Origin: Rhodococcus pyridinivorans
Lineage (GTDB): Bacteria; Actinomycetota; Actinomycetes; Mycobacteriales; Mycobacteriaceae
Assembly (NCBI RefSeq): GCF_900105195.1
Contig: NZ_FNRX01000002.1
Coordinates: 3,844,001-3,908,000, forward strand
Direction of reading: 5' to 3'
Length of the DNA: 64,000 nt
The notes below the pieces were generated by a model. The model saw only the letters and a program-made list of their open reading frames with translations, was not told where the DNA came from and did not search any database. Positions within the stretch are counted from its first letter, which is position 1, and each line of letters starts with the position of its first letter. Below, in pieces: positions 51,901-63,114 of this stretch. The position numbers and the translations under genes are program-made.

Positions 51901-53351
51901 TGGACCTCGGTCTCCTCCGCGCGCGCCTGCCGGATCTGTTCCATCAGCGTCGCGCGACGGTCGAGAGCGTCGTTGCGTTGCGAGGTGAGCTCGTCGATGC
52001 GTTCCTGCGCGCGTCGAACGTTGAATTGCGCCTTGCGGATGGCGATTTCGCTGACACTGCGAGTGAGTTCGACCGTGCCGCCGTGCACCGGGTCGGTCAC
52101 GGCCACGCACAGTTCCTGCAGCTCGGACGGGAGCTTCTCCCGGAGCACGCGCAGCGCCTGCGCCTTCTCACTGGTGACCAGCACCCGCTGCCCGCGCGCG
52201 AGCAGCGCCGCGACGATGTTGGCGATGGTGTGGGTCTTACCCGTACCCGGAGGTCCCTCGACCACGACACCGCTGTCGCCGGCGAGCCGGTCGATGATGT
52301 CGCGCTGTTCCTCGTTCGCGGGCAGCGGCAACAGCTGCTCGCCGGTGAACTCGGTCGACGGCGTGCCGATGCGGTCGAGCCATGCGACCCGGTCGGCCGG
52401 TTCGATCGCTTCGACGAGCTGCGCCAGCCCGAGCGGCACCGGGTTCGACTCGTCGGCGGCCGCCTCGGTCATGCGGCTGTAGTACTCGATGAGCGCGTGC
52501 GCGCCGCGCTTGCGCAGCACGAGCACCGGCGACGGCGTCACGAAGGCATCCGACGACGACGCTTCGTCCGCACGATCGACGACGTCGACCGGCACGGTGA
52601 GCGCACGCTCGGCCCAACTCTTCAGGAACGCGCGAGCCGCGGGGTCGAGAGGCGACGCGACCTGGGTGACGAGGGCGTCGTGCAGCTCACGGACGCTCGT
52701 CGGGTCGAAGACCTCCAGACCGGTGAGGAGCTGGACGTCCTCGAGCGACGGCCCCGCGCTGGGACTCAGCCGGACCACCAGGTCGCCGGAATCGCCCTGT
52801 CGCTCGATGAGCGCGGCTTGGGTGATCAGGTGCGTGTGGACCCGCGCGCCCGCCACACCCTCGGAGAGGTGCAGCAGACCCGACGCGACGACGAGTTCCA
52901 GCGATTCGGGCTGGTCCTCGAGGTCGAGCATCGCTCGCTGCAGGAAGGAATACAGATGCGAGGCGGCCTGCCGTTCGCGGTCGACGACCGCCCACGTGCG
53001 CCATTCCGTCAGCCACGCGTCGAGACCGTCGATGCCGATGGCCTGGGGGTCGAGTTCGGGCTCGACGGCGGAATCCGCGATGTCCCCGTGCATGTAGTTC
53101 GCGAGCTCGGCGGGCGGGCGCGGGGGCTCTTCGAGCTGAGCGCGACGCGCGCGCAGGACGATGTCGCCCGACGCGGCATGGGCACGCAGGCCGGCCCTGA
53201 TATTTCCCTCCTCGAGGGACATCACGGCGCGGTGTTTGTCGACGACGCGGACGGGCGCGCTGCGGGCCTTGACGAGCTCGGCCAGGAAGGCAAGCAGGCG
53301 CTGCACGCGATCCCTCAATTCGGGTTCGCTCTCGCCTGACTCCACTCGCAC
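48963..53351 (-). CDS. Large SF1 (Upf1-like) helicase with C-terminal Vsr/MTES-type nuclease
   Basis: About 1,462 residues. A first ATPase block near 370-450 has VVVEGPPGTGKTHTIANIVAALL (Walker A) after QRDIIDRL; a long coiled-coil insert follows (ERIDELTSQRNDALDRRATL...), then the second helicase core (FDVVIVDEASQTD as Walker B, VIVVGDDKQCAPSA, REHFRSMPEII, FQGDERNVVFLSM, RRFNVAASRAQDQLWLF). The C-terminal 110 residues are a PD-(D/E)XK fold (YHVNPRVEVNGHFIDLVV, LAVACDDEQWH, WKFWRVRES). The architecture matches helicase-nuclease defence proteins with DUF4011/MTES-Vsr parts, though DUF4011 itself is not evident. The start among clustered GTGs (53360, 53351, 53345) is uncertain. Confidence 0.85.
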   Translation of the reverse strand: MRVESGESEPELRDRVQRLLAFLAELVKARSAPVRVVDKHRAVMSLEEGNIRAGLRAHAASGDIVLRARRAQLEEPPRPPAELANYMHGDIADSAVEPELDPQAIGIDGLDAWLTEWRTWAVVDRERQAASHLYSFLQRAMLDLEDQPESLELVVASGLLHLSEGVAGARVHTHLITQAALIERQGDSGDLVVRLSPSAGPSLEDVQLLTGLEVFDPTSVRELHDALVTQVASPLDPAARAFLKSWAERALTVPVDVVDRADEASSSDAFVTPSPVLVLRKRGAHALIEYYSRMTEAAADESNPVPLGLAQLVEAIEPADRVAWLDRIGTPSTEFTGEQLLPLPANEEQRDIIDRLAGDSGVVVEGPPGTGKTHTIANIVAALLARGQRVLVTSEKAQALRVLREKLPSELQELCVAVTDPVHGGTVELTRSVSEIAIRKAQFNVRRAQERIDELTSQRNDALDRRATLMEQIRQARAEETEVHADVAAGYEGTAASIVRRVRAHEAKYAWLPAPLLTDTPPLTVDELVTLHSLHQRSSVERARRRQQRFPELSLPTQRELQYACAAVSQASSGTTNGETQGLLRILEGASLEALGRIRDLCEQLQGALEDADRLDARIQRVADDVLSGRAQHLWGKTAELARLVQAAQEADRIVGASSVDIAVTGRQAFEAYDALARKLEAGDTWRSGFTRFRRSDEQSAVEALGEIATVDGVAATTAQTARIVAEHLRALEAIRVARVVLRDLGIDIELDESRSRAVGTLAFLDRDRAIVDNLVARVHDVESALREVHPGAPRITSIEQARSTAESARTIAAAGTAEASKNWLESIGMYVRGQISGGASPEGRALARAFHDADFDAINAALDAWDRAAGEQREELELVSLHARLTSAAPALAQALAENPLSLAWPVRLADIDEAWAWRRADEWVRRFHERTDDGQFERDLDALEKDIARLTTELVEEKAWSACLDRTTAEQVQALHSYRDHIASIGKGTGRYAERYRAAAREAMQVAQGAVPAWVMPLQQVLASIPPEQDSFDVVIVDEASQTDISSLFLLWLAPRVIVVGDDKQCAPSAVSLGALDGVFSRLDSYLPDIPNYLRDSFTPRSSLFSLLRSRFGSIVRLREHFRSMPEIIAWSSDQFYADDPLVPMRQYGSDRLQPLRTTLVEDGAVTGQNSTLTNYAEAHALVDTLVKCVEDPAYDGKTFGVVVLQGQLQVDIIQNELLDRLTPEQWDERRLRVGTPPDFQGDERNVVFLSMVVAPEQNIAALTRTEYQRRFNVAASRAQDQLWLFHSRTIDTLRRTDLRYSLLTHMRTTSPRPAEPMPDGVTRDERHEAFDSLFQQDVFLDVAARGYHVNPRVEVNGHFIDLVVTGAAGKLAVACDDEQWHTSPERQSADLERERELHRSGWKFWRVRESEYYLDPVAAMAGLWEELERRGITPGRVDATVVDDTVDAGTRTMTGIDDY

Positions 53352-53525
53352 TCCACTCACCCCTGCGGACGTCCTTCCGCCCGTCGACGGATACGGGCAT
53401 GTCCACCTTAGAAGTACCGATCGACATGCCCGTTTCCGGTCCCACGTGACGCTCGCGACACTTCGACGCGCCGTCGCCGCCGATGCGCTGAGCTGCATCG
53501 ACGGCGACGGTGCTGTGTGGAGGCG

Positions 53526-54731
53526 TCAGGGGATGGTGACCGTGCGCGATGTCGTCACGCCGTGATTGTTCGCGCCGAGTTCCCGTGCCGTCTGTCGCGG
53601 CGGCACCCGATCGAGCGCCCACCGCTCGACCAGCAGCGTGATTTTGGTGAGCATCTCGGTGCGCAGGCGCTGGAACGAATCCTCCGGATCGGTCCCCACC
53701 CACCCGAGGAGCACCCACCACGCCCACGCGACCGCGCCGGCGTTGGCGACGAAATCCGGGATCACCGGGATACCGCGTCCGGTGAGCACGGCTTCGGCGT
53801 CCGGCGTCGTCGCGGAGTTCGCGGCCTCGATGACGACCCGTCCGGCGACCCGGCCGACGTTCTCCGCCGTGATGGCGTAGGAGATGGCGGCGGGGACGAA
53901 GATGTCAACGGGAATGCCGATCACCGCGTCGCGCGGCAGTTGTTCGAGGTGCGACGGGAGGCGGGACCGGTCGATCTCCCCGTACTCGTCCCGAAGGTCG
54001 AGCAGTGCCGGGATATCCAATCCGTCAGCGCAATACAGTGTTCCGGCGGCATCGGCGACGGCGGTCACGCGCATGCCCGCTTCGTGCAGGTACCAGGCGG
54101 CGCCGCCGCCCATCGTGCCGATTCCCTGGATCGCCACGGTGGTCTCGGCCGGCGCCCAGCGGTATGCGTTCGCGGTGGCGATGCAGGCCTGCGCGACGCC
54201 GTAACCACCGATCACGTCGCCCAGCAGGAAACCGCCGTCGACCGGCGCATTCAGGGAGGTGCGCACCCGGTCCAGGGTGATCGCCGGGTCCGCCGCACGG
54301 CTGATCGCGGCGTGGAAGGACTGATGCAATCCCAGCCGCTCGAAGACCTCGTCGAGGAGATGCTGGGGAACGCCCAGGTCCTCGGCGGTCACCCAGTGCG
54401 CGTTCAACCAAGGACGCATCGCCTGGCAGAAGCGCTGCAGCACGTCGACGGCACGGGGATCCTTCGGGTCGAAGTCGATCCCGCCCTTCGCGCCGCCCAC
54501 CGGCAGGTCGAACACCGCGGTCTTCGCGGCCATGCCGCGCGCCAGGTCCTCGACCTCCGACATCGTGCACCCGGCCCGCATGCGGGTGCCGCCGGTCGCC
54601 AGATCGCCCACCAGGGTGTGGACGACGAGATAACCGTGCGCACCTGTCACCGGATCCGTCCAGGTGAGACGCATGAAAGGTTCGTCCCTGCGGGTGTCCA
54701 CCGCGTCGACGCGTGCTGCCATGGTGGTCAT
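53526..54731 (-). CDS. Glu/Leu/Phe/Val dehydrogenase
   Basis: A 401-residue amino-acid dehydrogenase. The catalytic Lys is in FDLPVGGAKGGIDFDPKD; the preceding DLATGGTRM and following VTAEDLGVP are family typical. The Rossmann fold starts at TTVAIQGIGTMGGGAAWYLHEAG, and ENADEVFVPAA-type residues appear as VDIFVPAAISYAI. It deaminates an amino acid oxidatively with NAD(P). Divergent from a LysR regulator with a symmetric site between, so substrate-responsive control is likely. Which amino acid it prefers cannot be told. Confidence 0.9.
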   Translation of the reverse strand: MTTMAARVDAVDTRRDEPFMRLTWTDPVTGAHGYLVVHTLVGDLATGGTRMRAGCTMSEVEDLARGMAAKTAVFDLPVGGAKGGIDFDPKDPRAVDVLQRFCQAMRPWLNAHWVTAEDLGVPQHLLDEVFERLGLHQSFHAAISRAADPAITLDRVRTSLNAPVDGGFLLGDVIGGYGVAQACIATANAYRWAPAETTVAIQGIGTMGGGAAWYLHEAGMRVTAVADAAGTLYCADGLDIPALLDLRDEYGEIDRSRLPSHLEQLPRDAVIGIPVDIFVPAAISYAITAENVGRVAGRVVIEAANSATTPDAEAVLTGRGIPVIPDFVANAGAVAWAWWVLLGWVGTDPEDSFQRLRTEMLTKITLLVERWALDRVPPRQTARELGANNHGVTTSRTVTIP

Positions 54732-54822
54732 ATGCGGTCCCCCGTTCGTCAGAGCCGTCGTTACGTCGATTCGGCCGGTGACGCCAGCGTGCCCGGGGGT
54801 AGCGCGGGGCGTCCAGTTACGA

Positions 54823-54840
54823 AACTCGAAGGTGAGAGTT
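54823..54840. promoter_or_regulatory. Symmetric site in the LysR/dehydrogenase intergenic region
   Basis: AACTC-N8-GAGTT (arms 54823-54827 and 54836-54840) lies between the divergent dehydrogenase (start 54731) and LysR (start 54907) genes. It is a plausible LysR recognition site, though it lacks the classic T-N11-A core. Confidence 0.4.
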
Positions 54841-54906
54841 CACGATTTCTACACAACGCGAGCTCACAGCGGTTGCAGGTCCCCGGGCGCGCCCTACGCT
54901 GACGGC

Positions 54907-55818
54907 ATGGAGTTGTCCCTGCGCCGGTTACGGATGCTTCGAGAACTGCATCGTCGAGGTACCGTCACGGCCGCCGCGCTCGCCCTGCACTACACCACCT
55001 CGGCGGTCTCGCAGCAGCTCACCCAGCTCGAACGGGACGTCGGCGCAAAGCTTTTCGAGCGCCGGGGACGTCGGGTCCAGTTGACGGAGGCGGGCGTGCT
55101 GCTCGCCGAACATGCCGAGGAGATCCTGCAGTCGGTGGAGCGGGCGACGACCGCGCTCGAACAGTCCCGCGACGGGGTCAGCGCGCGCCTGACCGCCGGT
55201 GTGTGGGCCTCCGTCGCATCCACTCTGATCCCCAGCGCGCTGGCGTTGTTGGCTGCCGAGCACCCCGGCATCGAGGTCCGCACGAGAGAGCTCGCCCCCG
55301 AGGAGACCGCCGGAGCCGTCCGTGACGGATCGCTGGACTTCTCGTTCGTCATCGAATACTCCGGCTACCCGATGTTGTGGGATCCGGAGCTGACCAAGGT
55401 GGTGATCGCGGTCGAGCGACTGCACGCCGCGGTGCCGCCCGGGACGGTGCCGGCGGGCACCATCGCACTCGCCGACCTCGCCGAGCATCCGTGGGTATTG
55501 GCCGGCCCGAACTCGCACTTCGGCCGCGCGGTGAGCCTCGCGTGTCAACGTGCGGGGTTCGAGCCGAGGATCAACCACGAGGTCGGTGAGCAGGCGACGG
55601 CGCTGGCGATGGTCGCCGCGGGGCTGGGTGTCACGCTCGTCTCCGATCTCGGGCTGACGTTGAGCTCACCCGGGGTCGAGGTGGTGGCGCTGACCGAACC
55701 GCTCGTGCGCACGATCTCCATCGCGCATCGCGGGGTCGCGTCGGAACGGCCGCCGCTGCGCCTCGTGATCGACGCGGTGCGCACCGCCGCAGCGGAACGG
55801 GGGCTCGCGGCGCAGTAG
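54907..55818 (+). CDS. LysR-family transcriptional regulator
   Basis: A 303-residue LysR protein: N-terminal winged HTH (LRRLRMLRELHRRGTVTAAALALHYTTSAVSQQLTQLERDVGAKLFERRGRR) and a type-2 periplasmic-binding effector domain from residue 90. ATG 54907 places the HTH at the N-terminus. It is divergent from the amino-acid dehydrogenase, its probable target. In-frame upstream sequence is not supported as coding. Confidence 0.92.
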   Translation: MELSLRRLRMLRELHRRGTVTAAALALHYTTSAVSQQLTQLERDVGAKLFERRGRRVQLTEAGVLLAEHAEEILQSVERATTALEQSRDGVSARLTAGVWASVASTLIPSALALLAAEHPGIEVRTRELAPEETAGAVRDGSLDFSFVIEYSGYPMLWDPELTKVVIAVERLHAAVPPGTVPAGTIALADLAEHPWVLAGPNSHFGRAVSLACQRAGFEPRINHEVGEQATALAMVAAGLGVTLVSDLGLTLSSPGVEVVALTEPLVRTISIAHRGVASERPPLRLVIDAVRTAAAERGLAAQ

Positions 55819-55842
55819 CCACGAGCCCCCGTCTGTCGCTGC

Positions 55843-58641
<2,799 letters not shown>

Positions 58642-58720
58642 GAACGTGCCTCCCGACTGCGATGTTTCCGGTGGTTACCCGAATGGGTAGCCCGTTCCGC
58701 CGTGCGGCAATCACATGGGT

Positions 58721-59284
58721 TCAGCTGGTGGTGCGTGCGACCTCGTCGGTGATGAGAGCGATGCCGTCGGGCGGTTCCGTGACGCCGACCAGGACGGCCT
58801 GTGTGATGCCGTTGCCGAGTGCGACGAGGCGTAGGGCTTCCGTTCGCGCTTTGTCGGGTGGCATGCCCAGTTCTTCGAGGAGTCGCCGGGCCTCCTCTGT
58901 TGTGCCTCTTGTCGACTCTTCCAGGAACGCACGGATCCAGGGGTCGCTCGCGGACTTGGCGAGGTAGGCATACCAGACGGACACCCCGAGACGTCCGGCT
59001 TCGTCCGTCGGTACAGGTTGAGCGAGAAGCGCGACGAGCGCTGCCTGCGGATCGGATTCTGCTCTTTCGTAGCGCTTTTCGGCCTCGGCGACCATGAATT
59101 CGGCGCCCGTACGGATGAGGTGTTCCTTGGAATCGAAGTAGTGCTGGATACGGCCGATCGACACTCCCCCGGCGGCCGCCACCGCCTGGAAGGTCGCGCC
59201 CTCGATTCCTCGCTCGTGGATGACCGCCCACAGCGCGTACACGATCTCCCTACGGCGTTGCGCATGGTCGACGACTCTCGGCAT
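58721..59284 (-). CDS. TetR-family regulator
   Basis: A 187-residue TetR repressor: HTH at residues 10-55 (RREIVYALWAVIHERGIEGATFQAVAAAGGVSIGRIQHYFDSKEHLI), then a helical effector domain of the bacterial TetR_C_6 kind. ATG 59284 lies 54 bases from the divergent alpha/beta hydrolase start, with a perfect 16-bp palindrome between. It most likely represses the hydrolase and itself, and responds to a small hydrophobic ligand. Confidence 0.92.
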   Translation of the reverse strand: MPRVVDHAQRRREIVYALWAVIHERGIEGATFQAVAAAGGVSIGRIQHYFDSKEHLIRTGAEFMVAEAEKRYERAESDPQAALVALLAQPVPTDEAGRLGVSVWYAYLAKSASDPWIRAFLEESTRGTTEEARRLLEELGMPPDKARTEALRLVALGNGITQAVLVGVTEPPDGIALITDEVARTTS

Positions 59285-59297
59285 GATCCCCACGATA

Positions 59298-59313
59298 CAA
59301 TATGAACATATTG
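59298..59313. promoter_or_regulatory. TetR operator
   Basis: CAATATGAACATATTG, a perfect 7-2-7 palindrome and very AT-rich for this genome, centred between the divergent TetR (59284) and hydrolase (59339) starts. Confidence 0.8.
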
Positions 59314-59338
59314 CAACGTCGACGATCAGAGGCTCCCG

Positions 59339-60337
59339 ATGACCCAGCGCACTCGATCGAACAGATTTCTTCGACGCGTCGGCACGGCGCTGGTCGCGAT
59401 ACTCGCAGCCGTCGGCCTGGTTGCCTCCTATCAGTTCTTCGTCGGCGCGCCGGGCGTCGGCCACTTCCGCAGTGATTCCGGTCGGGCCGGTTACGTCGCT
59501 GCCCACGAGAGAGCGATGTCTGCGCTGCCGCCACCTTCTGCAGTTCACGACGTTCCTACTCGGTTCGGCACGGTCCGCGTCTACGAATGGACGTCGCCTC
59601 GGACGGTCGACTCGGTGCCCGTCGTTCTCGTCCCGGGCCGCGCGTCGGGTGTGCCGATGTGGGGCGAGAACCTTCCGGGCTTCCTCCCCGAGCACCGCGT
59701 TCTCGCGTTCGATGCTCTCGGCGACGCAGGCTTGTCCGTCCAGGCGGCACCTCTGACCTCCACGGACGACCAGGCGCTGTGGATCGATGACACGCTCTCA
59801 GGTCTCGGAGTGGAGACCGCTCATGTCGTCGGACATTCCTTCGGCGGGGCGAGCGCAGCGTCCTACGCGAAGCAGTTCCCCGAGAAAGTCCGGTCGCTGA
59901 CGCTGCTCGAGCCTGTGTTCACCTTCGGTTATCCCCCTGCCCGAATGTTGTTCTGGGCGTCGGTGTCGACACTGCCGGGCCTTCCGACCGATTGGCGGGA
60001 CACGGCACTCGCGAAGGTCGGGGGTGTCGACGACTATGACTCCGATGACGCCATGGCGACGATGATCTCGGAGGGTTCGGAGCATTTCTCCGCCGCACTA
60101 CCGACCCCGTCGCCCCTGAGCGACGACGAGCTTGCGGCTTTGGTTATGCCCACCTATGTCGCTATCGCGGAGCGTGACTCACTCGTCGGAAGCGAGAAAG
60201 CAGCCGATCGAGCACGGCAACTCGCTGATGCCGAGGTTCTGGTCTTTCCCGACACGACGCACTCGCTCCCCATGCAGGCAAAGGATCGACTGAACTCGGA
60301 ACTACCCGAGTTCTGGCGCGGGGTCGAGCAGGGCTGA
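59339..60337 (+). CDS. Alpha/beta hydrolase with N-terminal membrane anchor
   Basis: A 332-residue alpha/beta hydrolase. Residues 13-33 are an anchor or signal (VGTALVAILAAVGLVASYQFF); the fold follows with HG-loop-like LVPGRASG, the nucleophile elbow VVGHSFGGASA (Ser) and the late His in FPDTTHSLPMQAK. It is probably exported and anchored, acting on esters outside the membrane. Control by the divergent TetR is expected. The substrate is unknown. It ends 14 bases before the tandem lipoprotein array's first promoter. Confidence 0.88.
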   Translation: MTQRTRSNRFLRRVGTALVAILAAVGLVASYQFFVGAPGVGHFRSDSGRAGYVAAHERAMSALPPPSAVHDVPTRFGTVRVYEWTSPRTVDSVPVVLVPGRASGVPMWGENLPGFLPEHRVLAFDALGDAGLSVQAAPLTSTDDQALWIDDTLSGLGVETAHVVGHSFGGASAASYAKQFPEKVRSLTLLEPVFTFGYPPARMLFWASVSTLPGLPTDWRDTALAKVGGVDDYDSDDAMATMISEGSEHFSAALPTPSPLSDDELAALVMPTYVAIAERDSLVGSEKAADRARQLADAEVLVFPDTTHSLPMQAKDRLNSELPEFWRGVEQG

Positions 60338-60351
60338 CGCGGTAGCGGAGC

Positions 60352-60392
60352 GGTTGTGTTAGCGTCTGCCCGACAATCGATCGGGGGGTCGC
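60352..60392 (+). promoter_or_regulatory. Conserved cassette promoter/leader 1
   Basis: GGTTGTGTTAGCGTCTGCCC opens a 41-base segment ending in GATCGGGGGGTCGC before ATG 60393. It is repeated almost exactly before the other three lipoproteins. Confidence 0.75.
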
Positions 60393-60980
60393 ATGGGCAG
60401 GTGGGGAATCGTCACGCTCGCAGCAGTCGCGGCAGTCGCGACGGCCTGCAGTCCGAGCGCCGCGGACGATGCCACAGGAGACGAGACGACGACGTCGACC
60501 ACCCGCACCCCGCGCATCACCGATGACTCCGGTCGACCGCCCGTCACCTTCGACCCCTGCTACGACATCCCCGACGACGTCATGAACGCAGCCGGGTACG
60601 ACGCGGCAAAGAAGGAAGTCGCGGACATGCCGATGGGGACTTATACGTTCCTAGGATGCACATATCGCGATGACAACAAAATTCCTGGTACCAGACGCGG
60701 ATATGGTCTCAACATTCTTGCTGGAAACGTGACACTCGATGAAGAACACAGCAACAACGCGCACATCGCTACAGCAGTTTCCATCAATGGCCGACGCGCC
60801 CTCCTCGAAGTCGATCCAAATCGGAATGACACCTGTAAATACGTCGTAGAAACTGGCTTCGGTCTCCTCATGCTCACCCGGATATACCACACGGACTACC
60901 CAGGATCTGCTCCGATCGGGGAATGGTGCACAGGATTGGAGGAGCTTGCCAACTCGATTGAGCCTTTCCTCCCCACGTGA
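60393..60980 (+). CDS. DUF3558-family lipoprotein, cassette 1
   Basis: A 195-residue lipoprotein: signal peptide MGRWGIVTLAAVAAVA, lipobox ending TAC (Cys19), Thr-rich linker, then the DUF3558 core FDPCYDIPDDVMNAAGYD. Conserved cysteines FDPC, FLGC, DTC and EWC could form two disulfides. From residue 92 (CTYRDDNKIPG) it differs from the other copies, and codon use there is AT-richer (60640-60900). It is anchored to the outer face of the membrane; DUF3558 has no assigned function. It is 25 bases ahead of its helical partner. Confidence 0.88.
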   Translation: MGRWGIVTLAAVAAVATACSPSAADDATGDETTTSTTRTPRITDDSGRPPVTFDPCYDIPDDVMNAAGYDAAKKEVADMPMGTYTFLGCTYRDDNKIPGTRRGYGLNILAGNVTLDEEHSNNAHIATAVSINGRRALLEVDPNRNDTCKYVVETGFGLLMLTRIYHTDYPGSAPIGEWCTGLEELANSIEPFLPT

Positions 60981-61005
60981 ACCACAACTATTCGAAGGAC
61001 CCTCG

Positions 61006-61365
61006 ATGAGTGACTTCGCCAGGCTCGAACCGCATGTCGTCGACGAAATTGTCCGTATCTGCGAGGTGATGCTTCGGGAGTTCGAGGACGCCCAAACGAC
61101 CGCAGCGAAGCTCCCTGACGTTCGCGGCTTCGGCGACTTCGCGTCCGCCCAACAACTTGCCGCTGGCTATAGACGCAAAGCGTCCGGCACCCCTGAATCT
61201 GCAATCGAGCGCATTGAACAATTCACCCTCGTTCTCGCACAACTTCGCGACGCCTTCGCCACCGGTGGAGAAGCGTTCCTCGACACCGAAGCCGACTGGG
61301 CCCGCCAACTCGCCATCACCGACCCCGACAGCGAAGCGGGAAACGGTCAACAGAGCGCGCAATAA
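61006..61365 (+). CDS. Small helical cassette partner 1
   Basis: A 119-residue all-helical protein. The N-terminal half (SDFARLEPHVVDEIVRICEV...) is variable among cassettes; the C-terminal half (QQLAAGYRRKASGTPESAIE, LRDAFATGGEAFLDTEADWARQL) is nearly invariant. It resembles ESX/WXG-type helical hairpins in size and helix content but has no W-x-G turn or signal peptide. ATG 61006 has GAAGGACC upstream. Co-transcription with the lipoprotein suggests they interact. Confidence 0.75.
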   Translation: MSDFARLEPHVVDEIVRICEVMLREFEDAQTTAAKLPDVRGFGDFASAQQLAAGYRRKASGTPESAIERIEQFTLVLAQLRDAFATGGEAFLDTEADWARQLAITDPDSEAGNGQQSAQ

Positions 61366-61406
61366 CGCGCACCGATGCCCATTTCGCGCTCCGGAGTACT
61401 GCTGGC

Positions 61407-61447
61407 GGTTGTGTTAGCGTCTGGCCGACAATCGATCGGGGGGTCGC
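61407..61447 (+). promoter_or_regulatory. Conserved cassette promoter/leader 2
   Basis: Same 41-base segment as at 60352, one base different (CTGGCC for CTGCCC). Confidence 0.75.
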
Positions 61448-62035
61448 ATGGGCAGGTGGGGAATCGTCGCGCTCGCAGCACTGGCTGTCATGGGGACGGC
61501 GTGCAGTCCGGGTTCGGCGAAGCCGGCCACGAGCGACGAGGCCGCTACTTCGACCACCCACACTCCGCGCATCACCGACGACTCCGGCCGCCCGCCCGTC
61601 GCTTTCGATCCCTGTTACGACATCCCCGATGACGTCATGAACGCGGCCGGGTACGACGCGGCGAAGAAAGAAATCGCGGACATGCCGATGGGGACGTACA
61701 CCTACCTGGGGTGCCGATACAAAGGCACTGTCAAAATCCCGGGGGTGCTCGCTCGCTACGACCTCACTTTGTTGTCAGGAAACGTGTCTCTCGACGAGCA
61801 GCTTGCGGAGAATCCGACCGGAGCGACACCGACGACCATCAACGGTCGCCCTGCTGCGATGAGGGTCGATCCCGATCGAAGCCTCACATGCAGCTACCTG
61901 TTGCAAACAAGTTTCGGGGTCGTCATCTTGAACAGGCTTTACCACCCGGATTATCCCGGGGGCCCGCCGATCGAAGAGTGGTGCACCGACTTCGAGGAGT
62001 TGGTGTCTTCGATCGAGCCGTATGTCACCGATTGA
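61448..62035 (+). CDS. DUF3558-family lipoprotein, cassette 2
   Basis: A 195-residue lipoprotein with lipobox GTAC and the invariant PRITDDSGRPPV/FDPCYDIPDDVMNAAGYDAAKKE block; its distal half (CRYKGTVKIPGVLARYDLTLL) is the most divergent of the four. It keeps all four core cysteines. Same operon layout: partner 24 bases downstream. Confidence 0.88.
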   Translation: MGRWGIVALAALAVMGTACSPGSAKPATSDEAATSTTHTPRITDDSGRPPVAFDPCYDIPDDVMNAAGYDAAKKEIADMPMGTYTYLGCRYKGTVKIPGVLARYDLTLLSGNVSLDEQLAENPTGATPTTINGRPAAMRVDPDRSLTCSYLLQTSFGVVILNRLYHPDYPGGPPIEEWCTDFEELVSSIEPYVTD

Positions 62036-62059
62036 ACTGTCGAATCGTCAGGAGAGATG

Positions 62060-62422
62060 ATGTCGTCGCCCTTCGTGCGGCTCGAACCGGGTGTGGTCGC
62101 GGAGATACTTCGAATCTGCGAGGTGATGCTGGATGAACTCCGAGAGTCCAAGACGCTCGCTGACGGACTCTACGACGCGCGTGGATTCGGAGATTTCGAG
62201 TCCGCCAAACAACTTGCTGCGGGCTATAGCCGCAAAGGCGCTGGAACGCCACAATCAGCGAGCGAACGCATGCAGCAGTTCATCGATGCCCTCACCCACC
62301 TCCGCGACGCCTTCGCCACCGGCGGAGAAGCCTTCCTCGACACCGAATCCGACTGGGCCCGCCAACTCGCCGCCACCGACCCCGACAACGGAGCGCCAAA
62401 TAGTCATCAGGGCGCGCAATAA
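62060..62422 (+). CDS. Small helical cassette partner 2
   Basis: A 120-residue helical protein. N-terminal half (SSPFVRLEPGVVAEILRICEV, ESKTLADGLYDARG) is distinct; the terminal half matches partners 1 and 3 (FATGGEAFLDTESDWARQL). The second of two ATGs (62060) is chosen because AGGAG lies five bases upstream; the first (62057) is too close to it. Confidence 0.75.
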   Translation: MSSPFVRLEPGVVAEILRICEVMLDELRESKTLADGLYDARGFGDFESAKQLAAGYSRKGAGTPQSASERMQQFIDALTHLRDAFATGGEAFLDTESDWARQLAATDPDNGAPNSHQGAQ

Positions 62423-62466
62423 CGCGCACCTCTGACCATTCTGCGCTCCGGAGCAGTGCCCGGGAC

Positions 62467-62507
62467 GGTTGTGTTAGCGTCTGCCCGACAATCGATCGGG
62501 GGGTCGC
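62467..62507 (+). promoter_or_regulatory. Conserved cassette promoter/leader 3
   Basis: Same 41-base segment as at 60352. The preceding 45 bases (ACGCGCACCTCTGACCATT...) are also shared with the region before cassette 4. Confidence 0.75.
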
Positions 62508-63095
62508 ATGGGCAGGTGGGGCATCGTCGCGCTCGCAGCACTGACTGTCATGGGGACGGCGTGCAGTCCGAGCGCCGCGGAGACGGCCACGAGCGACGAG
62601 GCCGCAATTTCGACCACCCGCACTCCGCGCATCACCGATGACTCCGGCCGACCACCGGTCGCCTTCGATCCCTGCTACGACATCCCCGACGACGTCATGA
62701 ACGCAGCCGGGTACGACGCGGCGAAGAAAGAGCTTGCGGATTATCCGATGGGTACCTACACGTTCCTCGGATGCTCGTATCGTAAGGACGACTTCGTTCC
62801 GGGAGTCCGACGTGGCTTCAACCTGAGCATTCTGTCGGGAAATGTTTCCTTCGATGAGGAACTTGCGAAGAACGGCCATATCGCGACTGAAACCTCGATC
62901 AACGGACGCCGGGCACTCCTTGAAGTCGATTCGAGCGACCGGGACGCATGCGCGTATGCCCTAGAGACTGACTTCGGAATTGCTATCTTCAGCCGTCTGT
63001 ACAACGCAGATCATGTGGGGCCAGCGCCTCAGAGTGAATGGTGTTTGGGCATGAAAGAACTCGTTATAGAGATCGAACCATTCATCGCAAAGTAG
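62508..63095 (+). CDS. DUF3558-family lipoprotein, cassette 3
   Basis: A 195-residue lipoprotein sharing the signal peptide, Thr-rich linker and first 90 residues with cassettes 1, 2 and 4; its distal half (CSYRKDDFVPGVRRGFNLSIL) differs. The C-terminus EWCLGMKELVIEIEPFIAK ends 19 bases before partner 3. Confidence 0.88.
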   Translation: MGRWGIVALAALTVMGTACSPSAAETATSDEAAISTTRTPRITDDSGRPPVAFDPCYDIPDDVMNAAGYDAAKKELADYPMGTYTFLGCSYRKDDFVPGVRRGFNLSILSGNVSFDEELAKNGHIATETSINGRRALLEVDSSDRDACAYALETDFGIAIFSRLYNADHVGPAPQSEWCLGMKELVIEIEPFIAK

Positions 63096-63114
63096 TCAAC
63101 GTACGGGAGGAACA

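Noticed and set aside
58721..59284. AcnR, the aconitase repressor
   Set aside because: Its own palindromic operator lies at the divergent hydrolase promoter rather than the acnA promoter, and the effector domain resembles other TetR types.
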